Source: Thermohalobaculum sp039821125 (GTDB lineage: Bacteria > Pseudomonadota > Alphaproteobacteria > Rhodobacterales > Rhodobacteraceae). From it: a stretch of DNA of 18,293 bases. Numbering within the stretch: position 1 is the stretch's first letter; the number at the start of each line of letters is the position of its first letter. Shown piece by piece: positions 6,860-13,618 of the stretch. The notes under the pieces were generated by a model. That model was not told the DNA's origin. It made no database searches and saw only the letters and a list, made by a program, of their open reading frames with translations. A program made the translations under genes and the position numbers. The stretch spans positions 1 through 18,293 of the forward strand of contig JBCBOR010000087.1 in NCBI GenBank assembly GCA_039821125.1. The letters are read 5' to 3'.

Positions 6860-8380
6860 TCAGGCCATGCCGACTTGCGTCTGGTTCGGGCGCGCATCGT
6901 CGGGGCGGGTGTCGATCATCGCCTGCAACTCGGCACGGACCGGGGCCGCGTTCGGGGCATCGTAGAGGTTGGAGAGCTCGTCCGGGTCATTCGCGAGATC
7001 ATAGAGCTCTCCGGCCCCGCTCTGCAAATCCACCGTCATCTTGTGTGTCCGGGTGCGCACGGTACGCAGGCTGAGCGCAACACCTGCGCGGGTCGGCAGC
7101 AGCTCCCACTCGTTCAGGGCAAAATCGCGGGTGGCCTCGCCCTCCATCAGCGGGCGCAGGGATTGGCCATGCTGGGTCTGCAGCGCCTCCGCCCCCGCGA
7201 TATCGCAAAGCGTCGGGCCGAGATCGAGGGTCGAGACCGGCTGATCCGTCACCGCTCCGGCTCTGACGCCCGGCCCCCGGATCAGCAGCGGCACGCGCAG
7301 CAGCCCCTCGTAGTGCATAGGCCCCTTCAGGATCAGGCCGTGATCGCCCAGCCAGTCGCCATGGTCGCTGAAATAGATGACATAGGTGTTGTCGGCGATC
7401 CCCGCCTCCTCCAGCGCGATCAGGATGCGCCCGACCTCGTGGTCGATCAGCGCGATCTGACCATAGGTGTTGGCAATGATCTCGCGGAGCTGCTCGTCGG
7501 TCTGCGCCCCGATGCGCGAGTAGTTCTTGCGTGTCTCGGCGTTCTGCTTCGGCCCGGCGGGCTCGTTGGTCAGCACAGCCTCGTGCCACCAGGGACGGCC
7601 TTCGAACGTGCGTTCGCGGTGTTTGGGCAGGTCGACCTCGGCCGGGTCGTGCAGGTGCGACCACGGTTCCGGGCAGTCGAACGGGTGATGCGGATCCGGA
7701 AAGCTGACCCAGGTGCAGAACGGCCGGTCGCGGTCCTGCCTGATCCAGTCGATGGCCCGGTCCGCCGTCCAGGGCGAGTTGTGCCAGGCCAGCGGCAGCT
7801 TCGAGTGCCAGGTCTGTGCCGCGCCCTTGGTGTCCCCCGCAGTCTCCCAATAGGCCTTCAGCTTCTCATCGCCGCGCCCGTCCGCATGGAACCAACGCTC
7901 GTAATGCTGGCCCGCGGGAGGCTTCTCCGGCGGGAACCAGTTATGGCCGACCAGCATCAGCTCGACATGGTCAAAGCCCATGTAGGGACCGTACCAGTCT
8001 GACCCGAAATTCGCCGAGGAGCGCAGACATTCCGGCGATCCCGTCGGTGCAAAGGTGTGGAAGGTCGAGAAATGCGCCTTGCCGAAGAACCCGGTCTCGT
8101 ACCCCGCTGCGGACAGCGCACCGGCAAACCCCCGCGCGCCGATCTCTGGATCGAGATCGATGCCGTTGTCATGCACCCCGTGCGTGCGTGGCAACTGCCC
8201 CGTCAGGATGGACGCCCGCGCAGGCTGGCACACCACGCAGGGCGTGATCGCCGCCCTGAACCGGGTCCCCTGAGACGCCAGCAGATCCAGATGCGGGGTC
8301 TTGATCGCCCGCCCCTCGACACCCAGGCAGTCACCGCGCTGCTGATCGGCCGAGATCAGTATGAAATTCGGACGGCTCAC
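6860..8380 (-). CDS. formylglycine-dependent sulfatase / alkaline-phosphatase-fold hydrolase
   Basis: A predicted 506-residue hydrolase. Numbering from the GTG at 8380: metal-site D11 in LISADQQRGD, C51-Q-P-A-R (the CxPxR signature whose Cys is converted to formylglycine), K101 and H103 in GKAHF, D229/H231 in PDPHHPF, D339/H340 in YFSDHGDWLGDHG, and K352. All residues for a working active site are there. No signal peptide is seen, so it should act in the cytoplasm on imported substrate. The start is either GTG 8386 or GTG 8380; I prefer 8380 because GGGGGAG lies about 6 bases before it but touches the other. Closely related folds include phosphonate monoester hydrolases and phosphodiesterases, so sulfate ester is likely but not proven. 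Confidence 0.88.
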   Translation of the reverse strand: MSRPNFILISADQQRGDCLGVEGRAIKTPHLDLLASQGTRFRAAITPCVVCQPARASILTGQLPRTHGVHDNGIDLDPEIGARGFAGALSAAGYETGFFGKAHFSTFHTFAPTGSPECLRSSANFGSDWYGPYMGFDHVELMLVGHNWFPPEKPPAGQHYERWFHADGRGDEKLKAYWETAGDTKGAAQTWHSKLPLAWHNSPWTADRAIDWIRQDRDRPFCTWVSFPDPHHPFDCPEPWSHLHDPAEVDLPKHRERTFEGRPWWHEAVLTNEPAGPKQNAETRKNYSRIGAQTDEQLREIIANTYGQIALIDHEVGRILIALEEAGIADNTYVIYFSDHGDWLGDHGLILKGPMHYEGLLRVPLLIRGPGVRAGAVTDQPVSTLDLGPTLCDIAGAEALQTQHGQSLRPLMEGEATRDFALNEWELLPTRAGVALSLRTVRTRTHKMTVDLQSGAGELYDLANDPDELSNLYDAPNAAPVRAELQAMIDTRPDDARPNQTQVGMA

Positions 8381-8410
8381 GGGCACTCCCCCTTCATTTT
8401 GCGATCAATA

Positions 8411-8454
8411 CCTCGGAGCGCGAGGCAGCGCCTCGCCCTGGCCCGCAGGGCCAG
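8411..8454. promoter_or_regulatory. hairpin cluster between tctA and sulfatase
   Basis: The gap holds three alternating 5-base elements, CCTCG (8411-8415), CGAGG (8421-8425) and CCTCG (8431-8435), so the middle one can pair with either side but not both. Next to them is a perfect 7-bp hairpin CTGGCCC-GCA-GGGCCAG (8438-8454). On the transcript these fall between tctA and the sulfatase gene. They may set relative expression by partial termination or RNA processing. No U-run is visible. Confidence 0.5.
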
Positions 8455-8470
8455 TACGATCCTGTCCCTG

Positions 8471-10060
8471 TCACGCGCCCTCGCCGACCTGACGGCGCGA
8501 GAACACCACGGTCACGGCCACGGCACCGACGATAAAGACCACCGCCAGCGGCGAGGAGAACAGGAACCAGGGATCGCCGCCCGTTGCGCTGAAGGCCTGG
8601 CGCGCCGTGTCCTCGAGATTGCCAGCCAGGATGAATGCAATCACGAAGGGCAGGACCGAGACCCCAAGGCGCCGAAAGAGATACCCCAGCACGCCAAAGC
8701 CGAGGGTGAACCAGATGGCGGCCAGCGAGGTCTCCTGCACATAGATCGCGGTCAGGGTCACCAGCAGCACGGACGGCAACAGGATCTGCTTCGGCACCCG
8801 GATCATCATGCCCATGGCGCGCATGATGCGCCCGCCGAAAACCCAGTTGATCACGTTGGCGCAGACCATTGTCGTGAAGATCCCGAAGGCGAGGACCATT
8901 TCCGTATTCACGCCCACGGAGGGCACGCGAAAGACCCCGGGGCCGGGGTTGAACCCGCCGATGCTTTCCGTCGCCAGGATCAGAAACACCGCGGACGCAT
9001 TGCCCGGGATCCCCAGCGACAGCACCGGGATCAGGTTGGCGCCCGAGACAGCGGAGTTCGCCGCCTCGGTTGCGGCCACGCCCTCGGGCGCGCCCTTGCC
9101 CCAATCCGGCCCCATGGGCGTGCGCCGCTCGTGCATCTTCTTGCCTGACGCATAGCCAAGCGTCGCCGCCAGGGTCGAGCCGATCCCCGGCAGTGCACCG
9201 ATCATCGTGCCAAGCGCCGCCGAGTTCGCGATGAACGGCAGCAGGCGCCGCCGCTCGCGCCAGGTCAAGGCATTGTCGCCTGAGGCGACCGTCTGCCGGA
9301 TGGTCCCCGTGGCGGCGCGCTCGCGCATCATGTCTTCCAGCGACTTGAAGATCTCGCCCACGATCAGCACGCCAAGGATCGCCGAGGTGATCGAGAAACC
9401 CTGCGCCAGCCAGGGGATGCCGCCGGTGAGGCGTGGGTAGAAATCCTCGCCCGTTGCCACGAATGCGGCCAGCATGCCCAGCGCCATGGCGATCAGCCCC
9501 TTGGCGACCGAGGTGCCGACCACTGCCGCAATGAAGGCCAGCGACAGCAGGATCAGCGCCGTCTTCTCCGGCAGATCGAGATAGCGCTCGACAAGCACAG
9601 CCAGGAACGGTGCGCAGATGAAGAGGATAATGTCCGACACCGTGTCGCCCGAGACGGACGAAAAATGCGCGATCTTCAGCGCCTTGCCCGATTGGCCCGC
9701 GGTCGCCATGGGGTGGCCATCGAAGGTCGTCAGCACCGCATCCGGGGTGCCCGGCGTGTTGAACAGGATCGCAGGCACGGCGCCGCCAATGGTCGCCCCC
9801 TTCATGATCCCGATCAGAAACCCCATCACCGGCAACAAGGCCGCGATCTCGAACCCAAAGACCGAGATCAGGATCGGCAGGGCAACCGCCATGGCCATGG
9901 GTCCGGCAAGACCAGGGGTCGCACCCACCAGCACACCGGTCAGGAACCCTGCCGCGACCATGGCGAGTGTCAGCGGGATCGGCACACCGGCGATGGTGAA
10001 CAGCGCCGGACCCTGAAATACCGCCAGCACGCCCAGCCAGACATGATCCAGCATGTCCAT
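8471..10060 (-). CDS. tctA: TctA, large membrane subunit of a tripartite tricarboxylate transporter
   Basis: A 529-residue inner-membrane permease with about twelve hydrophobic segments. The TctA family repeats are clear: GATPGLAGPMAMAVALPI near residue 46, GGAVPAILFNTPGTPDA near 92, and their second-half partners GALPGIGSTLAATLGYASG near 288 and NLIPVLSLGIPGN near 350. It imports an anionic, usually carboxylate, solute delivered by TctC, driven by an ion gradient. Its ATG overlaps the tctB stop codon by one base (TGATG), indicating coupled translation. The substrate cannot be named from sequence, but the downstream sulfatase and CoA enzymes suggest an organic acid carrying a sulfate or similar group. 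Confidence 0.95.
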   Translation of the reverse strand: MDMLDHVWLGVLAVFQGPALFTIAGVPIPLTLAMVAAGFLTGVLVGATPGLAGPMAMAVALPILISVFGFEIAALLPVMGFLIGIMKGATIGGAVPAILFNTPGTPDAVLTTFDGHPMATAGQSGKALKIAHFSSVSGDTVSDIILFICAPFLAVLVERYLDLPEKTALILLSLAFIAAVVGTSVAKGLIAMALGMLAAFVATGEDFYPRLTGGIPWLAQGFSITSAILGVLIVGEIFKSLEDMMRERAATGTIRQTVASGDNALTWRERRRLLPFIANSAALGTMIGALPGIGSTLAATLGYASGKKMHERRTPMGPDWGKGAPEGVAATEAANSAVSGANLIPVLSLGIPGNASAVFLILATESIGGFNPGPGVFRVPSVGVNTEMVLAFGIFTTMVCANVINWVFGGRIMRAMGMMIRVPKQILLPSVLLVTLTAIYVQETSLAAIWFTLGFGVLGYLFRRLGVSVLPFVIAFILAGNLEDTARQAFSATGGDPWFLFSSPLAVVFIVGAVAVTVVFSRRQVGEGA

Positions 10061-10602
10061 CAGACATCCCCGTTCGGGGGCAGCAGCAGATCCTCGAACG
10101 GCAGATCATAGAACGCCGCCAGGAACAGTGTGACGCCGAGCGCAATCAGCACACGCGACCAGCGCAGTTGTCGCTCGACCACGAAGGTCAGGGCCGCAAT
10201 CATCGCTGTGCCGCCAAGAACGAAGCCCACATACTTCCACGGAACCGTATCGCGCAGCGGCCGATAATCCGCCGCCGTGATCGCCTCGACCAGCCACGGC
10301 CCACCCCAGCGCATCAGGCCAAGGCTGACGAACAGCAGCATCAGCACGCCCATGATGAACCCGGCATTCCGCAAGGAAAGCGTCGTCTGGGGACCACCGC
10401 TCACCGCCAGCCACAGACCGGAGAGGCTCAGGAACACCGCGGCTACCGTCGGCGCCAGAGCATCGCCGATCGAGTACCGGCCGCGCGTCTTCTCGACCAG
10501 GCCGGTCTCGCTGTCCGCCCCGGCCCAGTAAAGCGCTATGAAAAGACCGAGCGCGATCGCAACAAGCCCCAGCGTCCGGTCCTGTGTCAGCTTTGGCATC
10601 AT
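10060..10602 (-). CDS. tctB: TctB, small membrane subunit of the TTT transporter
   Basis: A 180-residue protein with four predicted helices: about residues 10-26, 50-67, 80-97 and 124-142, with a further hydrophobic stretch at about 150-165. Sequence is poorly conserved in this family, so the call rests on size, helix pattern and position between tctC and tctA. Two adjacent in-frame ATGs (10602 and 10599) are possible starts and the ribosome site is weak. Translation probably depends on tctC upstream. Confidence 0.88.
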   Translation of the reverse strand: MMPKLTQDRTLGLVAIALGLFIALYWAGADSETGLVEKTRGRYSIGDALAPTVAAVFLSLSGLWLAVSGGPQTTLSLRNAGFIMGVLMLLFVSLGLMRWGGPWLVEAITAADYRPLRDTVPWKYVGFVLGGTAMIAALTFVVERQLRWSRVLIALGVTLFLAAFYDLPFEDLLLPPNGDV

Positions 10603-10608
10603 GATCGG

Positions 10609-10637
10609 CTGCCCAACGCGATTTCCGTGCCGGGCAG
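10609..10637. promoter_or_regulatory. hairpin between tctC and tctB
   Basis: CTGCCC and GGGCAG (6 bp) enclose 17 bases in the 48-base gap after tctC. In transport operons such hairpins often protect the binding-protein transcript from decay and reduce read-through, giving more binding protein than permease. That role is inferred here; no U-run follows on the minus strand. Confidence 0.4.
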
Positions 10638-10650
10638 TGCTCTCCCTCGG

Positions 10651-11604
10651 CTACTCGTTGGCCGCTTTCAGCAGCGCTTTGGAATCTTCCAGATCCTTGG
10701 CCAGAACGGCATCGAGCGCGTCGCCCTTGATGACGACCACACCGCCAAAGCCCTTGGTCAGGATCTCGTGCGCCTTGGTGCTTTCGTCCTCGACGATCTC
10801 GGCAATGGCATTTGCGATCGTATCGCGCGCATTGTCCGGCAGACCTGCGGGTGCGGCGAACATGAAGTAGCCATCGGCATTCAGGTTTACGCCCAGCTCT
10901 TCCAGCGTCGGGGCGTCGGGCGAGATGCTCAGGCGCTTGGTCATGGCCGAGGCGATGTTGATCATATCCCCCGCCTTCACCGCCTTGGACTGCACACCCG
11001 CGCCAAAGCCGATGTCCAGATCGCCGCCGTTCAGGCCGTTCATCACACCCTTGCCGCCTTTGACCGAGACGATGTTCCAGTCAAAGCCGTAATGCTTGGA
11101 GATGAGGTACGCGATATCCCCCAGCTTCGGCGACATGGCGCCAAAGCGCAGCGTCTCGCCGCCCTTGGCCGCCGCAACCACGTCATCCATGGTCTTCCAG
11201 CCCTTCGAGGTCAGAGACACGAGCCCCATCTGGAAGCTGGCCGTGGTGGTGATCGGGGTGAAGTCCTCTTGCGTATAGGCCTGCTTCTTGCCCGCGATCA
11301 TGTTGTAGCCCAGCGTCTCGGTCACGAAGATGCCGATGACCGAGCCGTCATTGGGCATGTCCTTCATCGCCGCTGCCAGTACCGCGCCGCCCTTGCCGGT
11401 CAGCTGCTCGGGCTGGATCTTCCAGCCGTGGCGCTTCTCCAGCTCCTCGGCGATCAGGCGAGCCTGCGTGTCGGTGCCACCGCCCGCCTTGAAGGCGATC
11501 AGCATCTTGATCGGTCCCGGCGGGGTCCAGTCCGCCGCCATCGACGTGGCGGCCATGGCCATCGAGCCGAGCGCCACGGCGCCCGCGAGTAGAAGCTTTC
11601 TCAT
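10651..11604 (-). CDS. tctC: TctC, periplasmic substrate-binding protein of the TTT transporter
   Basis: A 317-residue secreted binding protein. The N-terminus is a classic signal peptide (MRKLLLAGAVALGSMAMA, cleavage probably after ATSMA before ADWTPPG). The family motif that contacts a carboxylate is present as LIAFKAGGGTDTQARLIAEEL, followed by QLTGKGGAVLAAA and GGDLDIGFGAG. The ATG at 11604 is preceded by GGGAGGA at good spacing; an in-frame ATG at 11640 would put charged residues before the signal peptide and is unlikely. First gene of the minus-strand operon, read from the promoter shared with marR. Confidence 0.93.
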   Translation of the reverse strand: MRKLLLAGAVALGSMAMAATSMAADWTPPGPIKMLIAFKAGGGTDTQARLIAEELEKRHGWKIQPEQLTGKGGAVLAAAMKDMPNDGSVIGIFVTETLGYNMIAGKKQAYTQEDFTPITTTASFQMGLVSLTSKGWKTMDDVVAAAKGGETLRFGAMSPKLGDIAYLISKHYGFDWNIVSVKGGKGVMNGLNGGDLDIGFGAGVQSKAVKAGDMINIASAMTKRLSISPDAPTLEELGVNLNADGYFMFAAPAGLPDNARDTIANAIAEIVEDESTKAHEILTKGFGGVVVIKGDALDAVLAKDLEDSKALLKAANE

Positions 11605-11653
11605 GCGATCCTCCCTGTGTCGGCGATTGTGTTTCGCCATTGCACGGGATGAT

Positions 11654-11681
11654 TGACAAAAGTATTTGATAAGTCAATAAT
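11654..11681 (+). promoter_or_regulatory. predicted promoter of marR-sulfatase-DUF3604 operon
   Basis: TTGACA at 11654-11659 and AATAAT at 11676-11681, spacing 16. The -35 box is perfect and the -10 matches 5 of 6. Transcription would start near 11688, leaving a short leader with AAGGA at 11695-11699 ahead of the marR ATG. The -35 box is the left arm of the operator palindrome. Confidence 0.6.
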
Positions 11682-11692
11682 TGTTTTGTCAA
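11664..11692 (-). promoter_or_regulatory. predicted promoter of tctCBA-sulfatase-CoA operon
   Basis: On the minus strand TTGACA (11692-11687) and TCAAAT (11669-11664) have a 17-base spacer. The -35 box is perfect and formed by the right operator arm; the -10 matches 4 of 6. It overlaps the opposing marR promoter almost fully, so one bound repressor could block both. Confidence 0.55.
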
Positions 11693-11706
11693 TCAAGGAC
11701 TGTCAG

Positions 11707-12183
11707 ATGCCTGCGACATCCATCACCAAGGACGCGCCCCATCGGGAGCTGACTCAATTCCTGAGCTATCGCGTCGTGCGCCTGCATCACGCGTTGAACG
11801 CACAGGCCGTATCGGTGCTGGAGCGGGTTGCCGGGATAACCCTGCCGCAGTGGCGGGTGATCGCCATGGTCGGATCCGGTGCGGCGCAAAGCTCGCGGGA
11901 TATCGCCCGCAAGTCGATCATAGATCCGGCGCTGATCAGCCGGACCGTCAAAGGGCTCGAGGATCGTGAGCTGCTCACCACCGCGCGAGAGAACAATGAC
12001 CGCCGTGTGATCGGTCTCGCCCTGACGCCGAAAGGGCGCGATATCTACGCGCGCACGCTGCCCCATATGCAGGCGCGGCAAGACTCGCTGATCGACGCGC
12101 TCGACCCCAGCGAACAGGACGCGATCTTCCGGATCTTCGACAAGCTGGAGATGGCGGCGGACCGGCGCGAGTTCGGGGGATGA
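11707..12183 (+). CDS. MarR-family transcriptional regulator
   Basis: A 158-residue winged-helix DNA-binding protein. Helix 1 begins near residue 12, the helix-turn-helix runs about 47-85 (LPQWRVIAMV, then SSRDIARKSIIDPALISRTVKGLED), and the wing follows (ENNDRRVIGLALTPKG), the usual MarR layout. The ATG at 11707 has AAGGA 7 bases before it; an upstream ATG at 11653 would begin inside the operator. MarR proteins usually release DNA when they bind a small carboxylate or aromatic ligand, often the pathway substrate or its CoA ester. It heads the operon that also holds the second sulfatase, whose ATG overlaps its stop codon (ATGA). Confidence 0.92.
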   Translation: MPATSITKDAPHRELTQFLSYRVVRLHHALNAQAVSVLERVAGITLPQWRVIAMVGSGAAQSSRDIARKSIIDPALISRTVKGLEDRELLTTARENNDRRVIGLALTPKGRDIYARTLPHMQARQDSLIDALDPSEQDAIFRIFDKLEMAADRREFGG

Positions 12184-13610
12184 GCCAGAACCTTCTCGTC
12201 ATCATGTCTGATGAGCATCAGGCAAAGGCGCTCGGCTGTGCCGGGCATTTTGTGCAGACCCCGCATCTCGACGCGCTGGCCGCGCGGGGGACACGCTTCA
12301 CCAACGCCTATACGCCTAGTCCGATCTGCGTGCCTGCGCGGGCTTCCTTTGCAACCGGTCTCTACGTGCATCAGACCCGGCTCTGGGACAACGCGATGCC
12401 CTACACGGGCTCGATCCCCGGCTGGGGCCATGCGCTGCAAGGCGCGGGCGTGCCTGTCGAGAGCATCGGCAAACTGCATTACCGGGCCGAGGAAGATCCG
12501 GCAGGCTTCGATGTCGAGCATATCCCGATGATGGTGCATGACGGGGTTGGCATGGTCTGGGGGTCGATCCGCAAGGAGGACGAGCGCATCCAGATGCCGG
12601 GCCGGATGCTGGGCGACTATATCGGGCCGGGCGAGAGCAAATACACCGAGTATGATCAGGCCGTCACCGACCGCACCTGCGCCTGGATCGAAGACCGGGC
12701 GCAAAGCGACGGAGACGTTCCGTGGTGCCTCTATGTCGGTCTGGTCGCCCCGCACTTCCCGCTCGTCGTCCCGCCGGCGTTCTTTGACCTCTACCCGGCG
12801 GATGCCTTGCCGGCAGTCAAGCTTCACCCCGACAGCGGCTATACCCGCCACCCGTGGATCGAAAAGTTCAGTGCGTTCGCCGACAGTGACGCGCAGTTTC
12901 AAAGCCTTCAGGAACGGCAGGCGGCGGTCTCGGCGTATTTCGGGCTGTGCACCTGGATGGACCACAATGTCGGGCGGATCATCGGTGCGCTTGAGGCTGC
13001 GGGCATCGACGGGGAGACCACCGTCGTCTACACCTCGGACCATGGCGACAACGTTGGTGCACGCGGCCTTTGGGGGAAGTCCAACATGTACGAGGAAAGT
13101 GCGGCGGTCCCGCTGATCGTGGCGCGGCCCGGGCAACCCCGCCGGCAGTGCGAGACGCCGGTCAGCCTGCTTGATCTGGCGGCGACCATCCCGGCGCATT
13201 TCGGCGCACCCTTCCCCAATGCCGGTCCCGGTCGCTCGCTTTATGACATCGCTGCCGAGACCGATGACCCCGAGCGCATCGTCTTCAGCGAATATCACGC
13301 GGTCGGGGCTGTCACCGGCGCGTTCATGCTGCGCAAGGGGCGCTGGAAACTGATCCACTATGAGGGCTTTGCGCCGGAGCTGTTCGATCTGGAAGAGGAT
13401 CCGGAGGAGGCGCATGACCGCGCCGCCGATCCCGCTTGCGACACCGTCCTGGCAGAGCTTCAGGCCGATCTGCGTGCCATCTGTGACCCCGCCACGGTTG
13501 ACGCTCTGGCCCATGCGGATCAGGCCGCAATGATCGAGCGCTATGGCGGGCGCGAGGCGGCGCTGAAACTGGGCGCCCCCGCCGCCACGCCGCCGCCAGC
13601 GATCGGATAG
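12180..13610 (+). CDS. second formylglycine-dependent sulfatase, choline-sulfatase-like
   Basis: A 476-residue hydrolase. Key residues: D11 in IMSDEHQ, C50-V-P-A-R (CxPxR, Cys to formylglycine) within SPICVPARASFATG, K98 and H100 in GKLHYR, H192 in VAPHFPL, D287/H288 in TSDHGD, and K300 in LWGKSNMYEESAAVPL. The segments after the CxPxR motif (LYVHQTRLWDNAMPY, SIGKLH) and the MYE-S-AVPL stretch resemble choline sulfatases more than arylsulfatases, but the substrate is unknown. No signal peptide, hence cytoplasmic. It overlaps marR by 4 bases and is followed by the DUF3604 gene after 8 bases. It is clearly different in sequence from the sulfatase at 6860-8380, so the two probably act on different esters or positions. 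Confidence 0.88.
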   Translation: MSQNLLVIMSDEHQAKALGCAGHFVQTPHLDALAARGTRFTNAYTPSPICVPARASFATGLYVHQTRLWDNAMPYTGSIPGWGHALQGAGVPVESIGKLHYRAEEDPAGFDVEHIPMMVHDGVGMVWGSIRKEDERIQMPGRMLGDYIGPGESKYTEYDQAVTDRTCAWIEDRAQSDGDVPWCLYVGLVAPHFPLVVPPAFFDLYPADALPAVKLHPDSGYTRHPWIEKFSAFADSDAQFQSLQERQAAVSAYFGLCTWMDHNVGRIIGALEAAGIDGETTVVYTSDHGDNVGARGLWGKSNMYEESAAVPLIVARPGQPRRQCETPVSLLDLAATIPAHFGAPFPNAGPGRSLYDIAAETDDPERIVFSEYHAVGAVTGAFMLRKGRWKLIHYEGFAPELFDLEEDPEEAHDRAADPACDTVLAELQADLRAICDPATVDALAHADQAAMIERYGGREAALKLGAPAATPPPAIG

Positions 13611-13618
13611 CAGCGGCC

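Larger units (their letters stand above)
11652..11693. promoter_or_regulatory. probable MarR operator in the shared divergent promoter
   Basis: Ten-base perfect inverted arms, ATTGACAAAA (11652-11661) and TTTTGTCAAT (11684-11693), surround an inner dyad TTGA-TAAG-TCAA (11666-11677). The stretch is strikingly AT-rich for this genome. It lies 14 bases before the marR ATG and 47 bases before the tctC ATG, the normal place for a site where a MarR protein represses itself and the divergent operon. Confidence 0.75.

Noticed and set aside
5348..8002. An 884-codon open frame on the plus strand opposite the lyase, CoA-transferase and sulfatase genes
   Set aside because: It is antisense to three well-supported genes, shows no family motif, and its Arg/His/Gly/Pro-rich composition is typical of antisense frames in high-GC DNA.
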